From Apus apus (lineage: Eukaryota; Chordata; Aves; Apodiformes; Apodidae): 64,000 bases of DNA. The position numbers and the translations under genes were made by a program. Under the pieces are notes generated by a model. That model had not been told where the DNA came from. It did no database searches and was given only the letters and a program-made list of their open reading frames with translations. Positions within the stretch are counted from its first letter, which is position 1; every line of letters starts with the position of its first letter. Location: assembly GCF_020740795.1 (NCBI RefSeq), contig NC_067287.1:33659501-33723500 (forward strand), read 5' to 3'. Shown piece by piece: positions 28,072 through 41,252 of this stretch.

Positions 28072-28527
28072 GTCACAGAACTGTCAGACTTGGAATGGAC
28101 CTCTAGAGATAATCCAGTCCAACTCCCCTGCTAAAGCAGGATCCCCTAGAGTTCATTACTCAGAACTGCATCCAGATGGGTCTCAAATATTTCCAGAGAA
28201 GGTGGCTCCACAACCTCCCTGGGCAGCCTGTTCCAGGCTCTGTCACTCTCACTATCAAGTTTTTCCTCATATTTCAATGGATCCTCCTCTGTTCCAGCTT
28301 GTGCCTGTTGCCCCCTTGTCCTGTCACTGGGAACCTACTGCTAAGAGGCTGCTCCATCCTCCTTGCACCCACCCTTTAGATACTTGTAGGTATTAGTAAG
28401 GTCTTCGCTCAGCCTTCTCTTCTCCAGGCTACAGAGTCCCAGCTCTCTCAGCCTTGCCTCATATGGGAGATGCTCCAATCCCCCAGTCATCTTTGCTGCT
28501 TTAGCTACAGCTGGTAGCGTCTTCCTG
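28072..28527 (-). mobile_element. CR1 LINE fragment, 3' end
   Basis: The plus strand runs from a degraded tail (CACAGAACTGTCAGACTTGG) through CCAGTCCAACTCCCCTGCTA to the region encoding the conserved peptide [20 protein letters not shown] (minus-strand frame 28341-28583). This is the C-terminal part of CR1 reverse transcriptase, so the copy is on the minus strand. It reaches further toward the 5' end than the copies at 1.8 and 16 kb. The octamer tail is eroded and the frame is broken by indels and stops downstream, so the copy is inactive. Similarity ends near 28525. Confidence 0.95.
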
Positions 28528-29564
28528 TTGATAATAGATAATGAAGACAGAGACTTTATTTCATGCAGAATTGGTGCTTCCATCTGTTATGTCAAAGCAT
28601 TATATTAATAACAGTGTTAGATGTGATGTGTTGCATGGTTTTATGTATAGATATTGAATACATATTTTCATTGCAGAAGATCTACAGCTCTCCCAGATAT
28701 TTAGATTGACAGCAGCAATGGAAAAGCTGAGTGTCTGAGGATGTTAGAATAGGAAAAATAAATTAAACTCAGTTTATCTAGTCTTATGTTTCTGCTTCTT
28801 GCCAGTGAGTAATCTTCAGTGGAGGCTGGATAATAGCACAGAATACTGTTCACAACGTATTTAGCTAGGAATAAAAGTCATTCTTCTAGGTTTTTTAGTT
28901 ACAGCATTTAGTTTCTTCATGCTTAATGGCTCTGTCCTGAAAAAAGGCTGTTGACTGGGAGGAAGTGGTGCGTTTACCTGTTGTCAGAACACATCCACCC
29001 AAAGGTCAGTTTGCCTGGATTCACTGCTTTTGTCAATTTACTCCCATCTTTTCTACAGCATCTGCAAGTGTTGCAAGTATGAGGAGGAAAATACCCTCTT
29101 TGGATAAGCATTTATTCTGCAACAGCAGATAAGATGCTCTTGTACAGTGCACTAATTGAATTATCACTTCAGTCAGTATTGTTTTACAGCTCAAAGTCCA
29201 GTTACCTGATTTTTTGGTTTGCAAACACTCTTCAAGCCACAGGTTTAATTTAAAATGCATCAAGGTGAAATAGTGGTGATATAAAAGTGTTTTGGGTTTT
29301 TTTTGTTTGACGTAGTTACACTGTTTATATATTGAAAATAATTAACGGACCTCAAAACGTAAAGCTTAATTGAAATGAATTTCAAGCTGAGGTTGAGCAC
29401 AAATTCATTCATTGTGGTCAGTGGTTTGGTATGATCAAACTCTAACTGACTTCATTCATATAAAGCTTAGAAAAAAAATCTTCAAGTCCATCCCAAACAA
29501 AGCTACCCCACTCAACAAGAGAACTTCCTAGGATCTGCTGAAATTCCTAAAGGGTCTAAGTAGA
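28528..29564. other. Non-coding stretch
   Basis: About 1 kb between two CR1 copies of opposite orientation. AT-rich, with one 76-codon minus-strand open frame (29033-29263) of no recognisable family. Nothing else seen. Confidence 0.6.
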
Positions 29565-30024
29565 CATCAGTGACAGGCTGTTCCTCAGGGGTTGGTATTG
29601 GGACTAGAGCTGTTCAACATCTTCATTGGTGACATGGACAATGGAATCAAGTGCACCCTCAGCAAGTTTACCAATGATACGGAGCTGTGTGGTGGGATGA
29701 ACATGCCTGAAGGGGCTACAGGAAAACTGAATAGAGAATTTTGACATAAGTATGGTGTGACAAGATGAGGGCTAACAGTTGAAACTGGAAGAGAGGAGAT
29801 TTAAATGTGATGCTATGAGGAACTTGTTCACTGTGAGGTTGGTGCGACACTGGCCCAGATTGCCTATAAAAGTTGTGGTTGCCTCATCTGGGAAGTGTTC
29901 AAGGCCAGGTTGGATGGGGCTCGTAGCAGCCTGGTCTAGTGGGAGGTTTCCCTGCCTCATGCAGTGGGGTAGAACTGAAGGATTTTTAATGACATTTTGA
30001 AACCATTCCAGGATTCTGTTGGAT
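29565..30024 (+). mobile_element. CR1 LINE fragment, internally deleted
   Basis: This plus-strand CR1 begins around the conserved GTTCCCCAGGG-type segment (here GTTCCTCAGGGGTTGG). It continues through CACCCTCAGCAAGTTTACCA, then jumps near 29740-29780 directly to the C-terminal block RNLFTVRLVRHWPRLPIKVV (frame 29779-30000). The intervening part of reverse transcriptase is missing. It ends with a single degraded tail unit (CAGGATTCTGTTGG) near 30023. It is 5'-truncated and internally deleted, hence inactive. A second CR1 in the same orientation starts 440 bp downstream. Confidence 0.92.
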
Positions 30025-30463
30025 TTGTTCTTTTCTCTGAAGCCTGAAAATGTTGCAGAATAATTAAATTTTCAAGCTTTGGAGCAAAACCTATTCCTTT
30101 TTAGCTTTTCTTTGATTGAAATCAAGCAAAGAATAAATTATTTTCTTTATTTGTGCAAAAATTTCTAATTAGTTATTTGTTCTTGGAGTCAAAGATGGAA
30201 ATACCTGGTTTAAAATGTAAATTGATTGTTTTCTTATAGTCTTTATGTATTTCACATTCCACTGCTAATTAATTTTTCTGACAAATATAATTTTAAACCT
30301 GCTTCTTTGTTGTCGAAACACGAAGACATTACTTTCTTCTGCTTCCATTTTATGGCACTCTGAATTCTTTGTCAAATATTTCAGCCTGCGTAGTGTAAAA
30401 TTGTTTGGGTTTTTTTTCTGTGTGATGTTCATAGTTGCAAATTGTACTGTAGCACTCTACTGT
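30025..30463. other. Spacer between two same-strand CR1 copies
   Basis: 439 bp of AT-rich unique-looking sequence. No octamer tail or CR1 coding similarity is visible, so the two neighbours are best treated as separate insertions. Confidence 0.6.
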
Positions 30464-31100
30464 TCTTCAAGGGTTGGCCCTTGAGCTGATGTTACTTAAC
30501 GTCTGAGCCAGTGACATGGATAGTAGCATAGAGTGGTCTCTCAGCAAGTTTGCTGATGACACCGAAGTGTGGTGAGGTTGACACGCTGGAGGGAAGGGGT
30601 GCCATCGAGAGGGACCTGGACAGGCTTGAGAAGTGGGCTCGTGCAAACTTCAGGAAGTTTAACAAGGCCGAGCGTGAGGTCTTGCACCTGGGTCAGAGTG
30701 ATCCCAAGCACGAATACAGGCTGCATGGAAAACAGTTTGAAAACAGTCTGGAGAAGGACTTGGGGTGATGTTGAACAAGCTCAGCATGAGCTGGCAATGT
30801 GCACTTGCAGCCCAGAAAGCCAACCATGTCTTGGGCTGCATGAATAGAAGTGTGGCCAGTAGGTCAAGGGAGGGGGTTCTTCCACTTAACTTAGCTTTTG
30901 TGAGACTCCACCTGGATTACTGTGTCCAGTTCTGAAGCCCCAAATTCAAGGAGGATGTGGAGCTCCTTAAAGTCCAGGAGAGGCTGGATGGGGCTTGGAG
31001 CAACCTGAAGTACTGGGAGGTGTGTCTCAGCCTTCACATCATGGTAACTAGGTGATGTTTTTAACTTTCCTTCCAACTCAAGCCAGTCTATGATGTTTCC
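30464..31100 (+). mobile_element. CR1 LINE fragment, internally deleted
   Basis: Plus-strand CR1. Frame 30550-30768 encodes DTLEGRGAIERDLDRLEKWA followed by a FNKAEREVLHLG-like block, a conserved part of CR1 reverse transcriptase just after the catalytic domain. Downstream, GGATTACTGTGTCCAGTTCT is also canonical CR1. Near 30988 the sequence skips from the GTCCAGGAGAGG segment straight to CTGGATGGGGCTTGGAGCAA, so the region coding for the last part of the protein is deleted. The tail is reduced to CAGTCTATGATG (about 31084-31095). It is 5'-truncated at nearly the same consensus position as the copy just upstream. Confidence 0.95.
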
Positions 31101-34100
31101 GTGAGGGCTGTCCATGGTGCCCTACGGAGTATCACAAAGCTTAGCCAGGAACAAGTCTTCACCAAAAAAGCTACTTGATTCACAATGGAGGCTTTGTTGT
31201 AAGTGTTTGACTTTTTGCAAAAACAGGGTATTGGCAGCCTTTTGCTTTTGTTCTAATGCAGAACAATGTCCTGAAAAGGTGCTGTGAGTACTTCAAGGAG
31301 TTGTATCAATAAGTTTCTGAATTTCTTTTTCTTAAGCTTGAGATGTCCTAGAGTTGCAAGTCTAGATAGGCTTTTAAAGAGAATGAATTTCAAATAGTAA
31401 ACAAGGTCAGATTCACCTCACAACTTCAGAAATACTGTACTTAGCAAAGAATCCTAGTAAAAGGCCATTTTGAGCAATGAGAATACTACCAGGAGGGAGA
31501 AAGCAGTCTGACTTCAGGAAGTTACAAAGCTTTATAAAATAATGTAAAAATTGTAGTATGTTGATCAACAGGAATATGCCCTTTTGTCTACTCTATTTGT
31601 CAAGTAGAATATAAATGAAATTATTTGAACCAGTCATACTGTTTCTAAATGGAGCTGCTTCTTATAGTGACAAGTGATAAAAACCTTGACAGTTAGGAAG
31701 CTCAAAGATTTTTTTAGTTTATTTGGAAACTAGGTTGGATTGGATGCTCTTTCTGACTTCTGACATGGCTAGCAAGTTGTTTCCAGCTGTGCCAACTGTA
31801 ACATCATGTCTATGACATGGTATGCCATGATCTTTCTTGAATTCCCATAAATGTAAGTGCCCATATGTGTGCCTTTTGGTGTTTTTTGGGAGCCTACTGC
31901 ACAGTGCTCCAGACTCAGTATTTTTTGTTTGCTGCCTTTGCAAGCAAAAGCAGAAAGTCATGACTGTGATCACAACTTGATTGTTGGCAAATATACTTTT
32001 TAGAACTACCCTACTTAACCCTTGGTGGATTAAATAAATGAGAAAAATCCATCAAAAGAAAATCCAATAGCAATTGTGAGCCTGGCCTAGGGAAAAAGTC
32101 ATGTTTCTCCTCCTTCAGCTAGAAAAATAGCATTCTTTTTTGAAAGTTGAGGACACAATTTCCAATACAAATGGATTGGTGTGGAATTAAATGTGTGAGC
32201 TTTTTGCCTCTCATGGTCTTTTTAGTCATCAGAAGTGTCTGTCTTGTAAAACAGTAATTTAAATATTTTTTCCAGTCTGGGTTTTCTGTTTGTCAGAGCT
32301 CTAAAAGTATTAGCTGCTGGCATTTCTTTTCAGTCCTCTGTATTAAGTTCTCGTTAGACAGTCATCCTATTTGCCAGGCAGTTATTTTCATGAATTTAGT
32401 GTTGATTGCCTAAATTTATTATAAGCTTATTGCCAATTAATATGAACAAATCAGAAGACAGGTGGTGTTTTTTCCTCAGAACTGTAATTCCAATGCATTC
32501 TCCAGTGGTCTCTCACTGGTAGTGATTTCTTTAGAACTTAAGTAGTATAGTTATATCCTTAAATTAATAAAAGAGAATGAGAAATTAAATTGCTGTTAAA
32601 TAATACATTATTTTAAATCAGTCGGGACTCTAAAACAGTATTACACAAGATCTGTTTAAGTTCTCTGAATTCTCACACTGCACAGAGGTGATGAAACAGC
32701 TTGATTCAAGCTGTGAGGCAGCTTACTACTAGGTTCCATGGAGCAATTGTAGTTCTTTGAAAATAACTTTTCTAGCATTTCACTTTCAGGCCAGCTGTAG
32801 GTATTTCACATCATTTCTATGACGTATCCTAAACCTGCCTATCCACGTAATTGATACTGCCTCTCAGGATCCATAATTTGATAACTCCATAGCTCTACCT
32901 TTGACAAATTCATGCTTTTCTACTCAGTTGTCTCCGTCAGGATTGCTGCTGTAAGGGTGGCGTTCCTAACTTGTCCTTTTTTTGCACATGTTATTCAATT
33001 TCCATTTTTCAGCTTGAAAATCTGTGTTTTCTGTTGTGCAAACCATGACTTGCTGTACTGTTAGGAGTCTTTGCATACCTGGAAGATGGTTACTCCTTCG
33101 TAATTTGCCAGCGATACCAACTTTCTTTCGCAGAAGGTGGAGCAGTTTTGTACAGTGTCTGCAAAGCTACCCTTTTAAAAGTTACTTGGAAATTGGGAAT
33201 ACTTGGACGTCATCCTGGCATACTGACACTATCAAGTTGATGATAGGATAATCTTTTTTGGTATTCCTCTCTTGGTCCTGTTAAAATATCTGAAGAGTTC
33301 TGTCGCGTACAGAATATTTTATGACCATGGGTAATGCCTTGCATGGACAACAACTCTCCACGTAATTTGCTTTTCTGCAGTTCCCACATAGTGGGGTCAA
33401 GGTCTGCAACTTTGAGTTCTTCAGGACTGTTATAAAATAAATAATAGAAATAATATATATTGGGACAAAAAGAAGTGGCAGTGGTGAAAATTTAACACCT
33501 GTTCATTTGCAAAAGCATCTTGAGGTACTCACAGGTGAAAGACAATCTGGAGCTTGAAGGCTCATTTGTGGCTGAATCCCTGATTTTTGTTCACAGGGTT
33601 GTGTGAAAAAGAAGCCTTTTTAAATTTTTCTCTTTTAAATGTCCCTTAAGTTTCTCTACAAGCAGGTCATTCTCCTTACTTCCAAATCTTAATACTAGAT
33701 CCTTTAGGAGGGCAGCCATCTAACCTATCTTTTGTTGGCCAGCTGGTTACTAATTGGCCCACTAGCTAAGGCTTCTAAGGAGGCATTTCTAGCTAGTGTG
33801 GTTCCTTCTTTTTGTCGGGTGTCATATTGAACAACAGTGAATGAACAGAACTATAATATGACAGTTTCAAAGAATTGATTCAGAGTGTAAGAAATGGTGA
33901 AGATTTTAGTCCTAGTGCAATAAACCAGGGAAACTGGTTTTATGTTGTTGCAAGGTCAAACTTGGGTGGAGGAAATAACAAGGGTTTAGTTTTTCTTAAT
34001 AACTTCAGAGAACAAACTAGTAACTATAGTGTTAATCTTTGTGGTTTTGTACCTCTCTTGGCCTAAAATTTGTGTGAGCAGTCTGGTTGTTCTTAATAAA

Positions 34101-36595
34101 ATTATTCATATGACTGATAATAAAAAATGAGTTCTGTAGGTTTTTTTTAAATTCCTTCGAACAAAAAACTGCTAGAGAATTTTACAGGTGTTTCTTCTTA
34201 CTAGCTGAGCAAGAAAAGAAAGTAAGGTTTTCTGTTACATGAGTACTGCACTATGTTGACAGGGTAAACTTAAAATACATGAGAGTTTTGCTTCTAATGT
34301 CCTGTCATGATATATAGCTGAGATGGGGAAAACATGATGCTATGTTACATGGCTTAGATATAAATGTGAGGTGTATTACAACAGAAGCTACTCCCTCTGT
34401 GGAAATAGGCAGAAAATGAAATTGCAGTTTGTCTAAGCCTAGTGTCAGTTGTGACACAAGCCTTCAGAGAAATTATTACTAAATAAATGTATTTATTTCA
34501 AATAACTCCTTTCTTGAAAGACTGCTCTGTATTGGCTTAGTTTAACCCTTTTTCCAACGCAGAAAATTACTGGTAGTAATTAGGAATAAGAGCATGTCAT
34601 GCATTTGTGTCTTTTCCTTACATTATTGAATAAGCAGTGGGTGGGCTTGATTTTTTTTTTCCCTTAATGCACCATCCTCCTTTAAATTGACTTTTATAGT
34701 CACCCAGTACCTAGATGTTTTTGTAGAAACAGAAAATTCTGTATTTGCTTTCATGAAGTGGAAAGACCAGTATTTTAAAGAAAACTAATAGTGGTGTTTC
34801 TCATTAGCAGAGCTTGTTAATATGGTTATTTTAAGTTGTGTTATCAACTCAGCCGTATATTTGTCATTAGGTCAAGGTTTGCATAGATCTTGAAGTCCCT
34901 TAGGGCAGAACTTCTTGTGTGACCAGTGCAGTCTCAGTGACTTGAGTGGAACTAGTTGACTGATGGAGCCCTTGCCAAGCCAGTAATGGTTTTGCTCTCT
35001 GCTCTGTACTGCTTTCTCAGGGCGTGTGTAGCTAGCAAAGCAGCAAGGGTGCAGCAATGTCAGAGCTAGCTTAATAACATTCAGCAATTTTATTGTTTCC
35101 ACACCCACTCATGTAGATAACTCTGTCTCAGTATATATTAATTGTCCTATGCCCGTTTGTCCTTTAAGGAGCATGAAATTGCAGGGTTTCTGAAAGTCTC
35201 CTTCAAGCTATGTGTTGTACTCTTTGTCAACACATTTTGCTGCAGCTCATATTCTGAGAATGTCAGTGTTTTTACAGAAAAAGGGCCACACCTTCAGCTG
35301 ATTAAAATTCTATACAATTACAGCACATTTTGGGAAGTATGAGTTTGTGACAGGTGAAACATCTTACAGTTTTAAAGACTGGTTTAGGAACTGAGCTGCT
35401 GTGTTTTAAGGGCAAGCACAAAGAAAAGATGATTTTGTAAGTCCATAGGTGGTGCTCTTGTCACTAGAGAAAGAATCAGTCCATGGGAAGCTGCAGTTAT
35501 TGTGCTATGGGTTTTATTGTTAATATTTTGGAAGCGATCGGTCTCCTTGGCAATATTAGATGGTTGCTTCTCCTCTATTTTATCTGTATGAAGAAAAATG
35601 AGACAATGTAGACTGTAGCTCTGAAATGGGTTGCTTGGCTGCAGCGTGTTTTCCAATTACTTGAGCGCGTCTTGTTTTGGGGCAGGAATTAGGTATTCAG
35701 AGATTCTGAGTAATATACATTGCACATAACAGACAATCTTCTGCCACATAAACTCTGATGCTTTGGTATGGCTTCAGGATTACCATGGCAATTTTTGGGC
35801 AGTCGGGACTAAAGATTGCTCCTCTACTATGTATTTGCAGATGAGTAGCAGGTATTCAGATTCATATGAGTACAGATACATTAATTTCACATAATGCTAT
35901 TTATTTTTTTGCTATATTGCACACTTCATTGGAATACGGTCTGTAGAGAATATTTCACAGTGATCATGGAAATTAAATGGAAATTTCTGTGTGTATATAT
36001 ACAGAAGAAAAAATGCGTGAAAAACACCTTAAAAAGGAATAATACAAAAATAGTCCCTTCCACCAGCTCTTATCCTAAGGCATTTAGAGGAGACAGGATG
36101 AAAAGGATGGGGTGAATATGTACATAAAGGCTCTTCTATTGTGTTGTGGATTTTAATCTACTTAATAGACGGATTCTGGTTTTGTTCTCTGTATGTGTGT
36201 GAGTTTTGTTATGGGTGTTTTTTTGGGAAGAGTACAGCAAAGAACACTTGAAACATCTGATTTCTAGAAGAGTGTTAGGAAGCCAATTTTAGTGACTATG
36301 AAATGCATTTTATGCTTGGATTGTACTAAGTCCTGCTTCTTTATTTGAAAGTACTACATGAATGTCTGCTAATATATAGTTAATTAACCATTACAGAAAA
36401 CTGGTGGTTACTTCAAGTCACAGTCATGGCTGGTGCTTTAAAACAATCTGATTGTTCTGTGAATTTACGTATGTTTATATGTTGTCAATTGAGAGGGCAG
36501 TGCTATTTGGTTTTGAATGAGACTTGATAATGGATCTGACATGAAAATAATTGTGAGAATACAATCTTTTCTTCTGCCTAGTTCAGGTAATTACG
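31101..36595. other. Non-coding stretch
   Basis: About 5.5 kb of AT-rich DNA with no recognisable repeat or gene. Open frames of 60-90 codons (31719-31973, 34872-35108 and 35384-35656, all minus strand) do not resemble known families. No tandem repeat of note. Confidence 0.6.
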
Positions 36596-36795
36596 AATTG
36601 TAGAATCACTGAGGTTGGCAACAAACGCTTGGGAACATCTATTTCAAACCTTGGACTCAAGCATGGTTGTGTAGAACAGGATACCCAGGACTTTGTTTAG
36701 ATGAGTTTTGAACATTTCCACAGAGAGAGACTTGACAGCCTCTTTAGGCAAACCTGTTCCATTTTTTGATTATTTTTAGTGGCTAGCCACAGGCA
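36596..36795 (-). mobile_element. Old, diverged CR1 fragment
   Basis: The plus strand reads GTAGAATCACTGAGGTTGGC, then CAGGATACCCAGGA and ACTTGACAGCCTCTTTAGGC. The order matches the reverse complement of the CR1 3' end (tail, GGTTGG, CAGGATCC, ...CCTCTCTGGGCAACCTGTTCCA), but with many substitutions. No frame is left. It is clearly older than the other copies, and both limits are approximate. Confidence 0.75.
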
Positions 36796-38858
36796 CTAGC
36801 TGGTGTGTATAGGAAGTGTAAATTAGTCTTATAGTTTTCTAGGAATTCTCTAAAACAGTTTTAGAGAGCATCCTTCTCATGAGAAAAGGAAGGAACAACA
36901 GTGTAGCCAAGGATCACCTTGGTCTTAACTCCTGAAACCTATAATATAACCAAAATTTTGTAATACCAATTATGAATTCCTCATTTTCTCAATTGCTTTT
37001 AAATTAATTTTTAGGAAAGGAAAAAAAGGAATGAAAAAGTTGAAACACAACTGAGGATTAGTTGGAAAAGGATAATCTAAAATTCCATGTAAGAGTAGTT
37101 AAATCATTATGAAAGAATCTTAACAGCCCTGGTAACTTGAACTGCTCCTCTCAATACTGTCTTGAACATGTTACTCAATTTAACCCTGGAATTTCTTGAG
37201 AAATTTTGCAGTGTCTGCGCACAAAGAGGTCATCCAGTTTTAAAAGGCTTTTGGAATGAAATGAGTACAGATGAAAAGAGTAACTGGAAAGGGTCTTCTC
37301 TATCAGTTGGATGAGTTCTTGGTCCTTTTTTTTAAGGAATCTGAAGATATTTTTTTTGTGACATCACTGGTTCAGAGACAAACCACAATGGAGTATGAAG
37401 ATGAAAATACAAACTCTTCAAGGTCTTGCCATATGAGACTAACTTTTCCTTAGCAAGAAGCTGATGGTGAGAAGCAACTGGTAAAGAAAAAGGGGACTCT
37501 ATACAAGAGATGTTTGGGTTTTTTTATTCCTCAGTCAGAGGCATTCAGGAAGCACTTCCAAGTGTCTCTATTTTGCAGTTACTTTTTTTCCCATTTTGAT
37601 AAACCCTCGGGTCTTTCAGTTTTGCTCTTCGCTAAATCCTTTACTACTGCTGTGTTGGAAAAAGCATGTGTGAGCAGAACATACTAGGAGTTACAGGAAC
37701 ACTCCTGGCTTTTATAATGGGAGTTGCAGTATTTTCAGCTATGTCTGAAGTATTCTTTGTTTTCTAATACTTGATCTGTTGTTTTCATTTTAGTTGAGCA
37801 GAAAAAAAACTGTCTTCATTGAAACTTGCCAGTCTTTTTCTCTTAATTTCTGAAGATTAAATCAGTCTAGCAATGTGCCTGCATATGTAGATTAATCAAC
37901 TTTGACCTGTATGCAGTCCAGGTCTGTATTAGGTTGCTCTGAATTTATGCAGACTTGTCTGTTCTTGATCTACTTAGAAACTTCTGCATGCTTGTAACCT
38001 ACTTATGAAACCAGTTTTCCAAACCATTATTCAACTGCATGGGAAAATCTTAGTGCAAAATTTTTGGATGTTCTTGCACAGTCCTGTTGAGCTGAATTTT
38101 GACCACTAAATCTTGCTTTGTGTTTGCTGCAGCCAGTCTGAGAACAGTGTTGATGGAGCCTCAGTGGAATTGAGAGGTGAGGTTTTTCAGGTCAGATAAA
38201 GTGTTCCTCTACAGCAGACATATCTAAATCATATAGAATTTTTAGCTAGGTATTTTTTATTTAACTTGCATGTGATAAGTTGGTGCTGTCCAGTTCAATA
38301 GTATCAAGAACCATGTGAAAAGAAACCACCCCAAATGCAGAAATTTCCCAGATGAGGGTAGTTAGCCTTGGAGTGAAACAGGCTTCTGCCTAAGCTGAAT
38401 TTCCCAGTTGAAGTAAATCTCTAGTGGTGTTAGGCTTGATAATTTGTGAGTCTAAAAGGTTTAAGCCAAACAGCTTCATCTTAAGTAGTCTCATAGCTTT
38501 TAACCAACATGATGCTCTCTCTTCAATAACACATAGCCCGAAGGTAAAAAGTGTATTGTTTCAGATATGGAGAAGTAGCAAGAGAGCAGAAGAAAACATC
38601 ACTGCAGAGCAAACTCAGTTTACTTCGTTTTTCGTTTTTCTCTGGGCCTTGGGAGATTTCTGTATAACATCCATTATCTATTTAACCCTTTTGCCAGCCA
38701 GCCATCTGGGACTCTGCACAGTCAAATGGGCCAATCCATCATACTCACCAAAGAATAGAAACCTTACACAAAATCTAGTAACTTCAGGGATTCCTTTTAA
38801 TGGTTTTAAAGTTGATTTGGCTGCTTGTGTATGTCAAGCTATTCCCAATTCCTGACAG

Positions 38859-39003
38859 ACCAGTGTGCGACCTGCAGCAGATGCTCATCTCTTCATCATC
38901 AACATATCAAGCAAGATGTTTGTCAGGTCAGGAATTCCTACAAAAAACTATGGAAGAGTTTGTTGACCAGCTGAAAAAAAAAAAAGCTACTTGCTTCTGG
39001 GAT
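38859..39003 (+). other. Candidate internal exon (unassigned)
   Basis: A 145-nt plus-strand segment follows a pyrimidine-rich acceptor (ATTCCCAATTCCTGACAG) and ends at a perfect GTAAGT donor (GAT|GTAAGTGAG). One frame is open throughout (1 nt plus 48 codons) and includes QEFLQKTMEEFVDQL before a KKKK run encoded by a poly-A tract. I cannot name a protein. The poly-A inside the frame argues somewhat against coding. No neighbouring exon was identified. Confidence 0.22.
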
Positions 39004-41252
39004 GTAAGTGAGCTCAGTTTTGATTTTCCCCAGTGCATGTTAGTGAAACACATGGGGGTAGGAGTGAAGGGGATGTCCTAATTTGAAGTTGGTTTTGAAT
39101 TTAAAATTGCAATGATGCATGGGATTGGCTTATTGTGGCGCTGGCATTTTAGCTAGCACTTAATTGCAATTTACATGAACAAAATAATTCAAATTTTCCA
39201 GATGGTCTTGGGTAGAATTCTGATTACTTTTTCCCTCCAGATCAAATGACCAGAAGAATAGCCCAGTAAATCATGTAAGGACTAATTTATGTTTTATGCT
39301 TGAAACTAATCCATTATTAATTCAATGAATCCTTTTAAAAGCACCTTCATGAAGCATAAATTGTACGAACTTCACACTGCTCTGGAGAAGCTGTGAAATA
39401 TATTTTTTAACATGATAGCTTTTTTACAAAAGTCTAATTTTGAAGAAAAATGCTTTTATTTCCTTTTGTGGTATTTATACAGTGCGGCAAAGAGTCAAAA
39501 CACACATGCACGTATATTTTATTTTCAGATTATAAAAAGACCTGACCCAGAACATATCTGAGCAGGTGTAGTGTACCAAGAAATTGTTTTACCAAGTTAC
39601 AATATACAAATATATTTAATCCTGGGAAAAGGTAAAGTCACTAGGGCAGAGAAGCTATACAAACTGAAAGAGATGAAGGTGTAAAGACTGCAGGTAGTAA
39701 AACATCTCCAGAAGCAAAGCACTGTACTCGGGTGTTTTCGCTAAGCAGCATGGAAAGATAAGACATAAACCAAAATCTTTTTAATTTGAGGAGAAGCTGG
39801 TGTGCATTGTCTGAATAAGTCACCAGGTGGCTGGCTTAGTAAGCATTAGCTTATGGTTGTGAAGGAGCATTAGTTGCCTGCAACCAGTTGATGTACTATC
39901 TATAGCTTTATTTAAAATTTTAGGAAATGAAGATCAAAAGTCACTTGATTTAGTCGTTTAGAACACGATCAATAAAACTTTCTAAGGCAAACAGAGAAAT
40001 TGTCTTGCTGTTTTTCATCAGAAGAGGAGGAAAAGAAGAAAGGCTCTAAAGGAGATGAATTAGACTTTTAGACTCGGGAACTGAGTAGTTCAACCTAGTG
40101 GGTTATTGCACTGGTAAATTATACTGTGCCAAGACCTGGAGGGATTTGCACTTTGTGAATTGCTCTTTTTGTTTGACTTAAATCATGAATAGGGAAGACT
40201 TCTTGATCTTCTGCAAATATAAGTAGCTTAGAGAACACGGAATGAGAGAGGACTGGACTGGGTAGGCTGCCATGCTGCTCCTGTTCATAAATATGCCATT
40301 TAGCTATGTCTGTGAAAATGGCCTGAATCAGAGAACTTGCAAATTTGTCTGGTTAACAAAGTTCATCGCTTAAACTTGTTTGTATATCATGTCATTGAAA
40401 GTGAAGAGAGAAATTATACCTCCTGAATATTTTGCCCTTTAACTTATTTCCCTATTAACCTTTAACATACTACCTCTTTCTGAAGAAGTAGGAAAACAAA
40501 TGGTTTACTGGCAGTGTTCAGTGGTGGAAAAATTTTCCTTTGTCTCTTCAGCAACTTCTCATTTGTTTTCTTACTGGTAGCACTAAATTATATAAGTAGT
40601 TGTTCCAGTATATTTCCAGCACAAATTTAGAAGTTTAGCTGTGGAACTTCAGTTTTAAATGTTGTTCAGTATTTCTAAGAACAACATCGGTAAATTAAAA
40701 ATAGTTCTTGTGAAGGTGAGATGCTTAAAGTAGTGAAGTGGAGTGGTCACATACTTCAGTTCTCATTACAATTTACATCATATAACATTAATGAAGGTTC
40801 TTTGAAGATGCAGTAATTTGTTGAAGAAGTTAAAATTACTTAGAATAATATGAAATAGCTTTCTACAAGGCAGGCTGAGGAAAGTCAAGCCCCTGCACTG
40901 ACATGAGCCTTTCTGTTCTAGTTTCCCTTTCCTGGTTTTGTTACTTTATGCAATACAAGTCAATGGTCCTGACAAACAGGGATCCATTACGTCATTGAAG
41001 ATTTTATAGCTCATATTTAGAAAAGATTGGATTATACCTTATTTTAAAAGTGCAGGAGGTTGTTCATGGACCACATTTGCGTTCAATGACACTTTTGAAA
41101 GAGAGGCTGATTATACGTTAAAACTGGAAGAGAGCTCAGCAATAGGGAATTTATGCAAGTGACATTCAGAGGCTTATTAGGCTTCAACAGAATATGTAAA
41201 CAAATGCTTCTTGGCAAAACTGTTTTCTGCAATTCTTTGCCCAAGATCCACA

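Noticed and set aside
38972..38985. A12 run as the tail of a processed pseudogene
   Set aside because: No cDNA-like body upstream and no target-site duplication. The run is internal to an exon-like segment.
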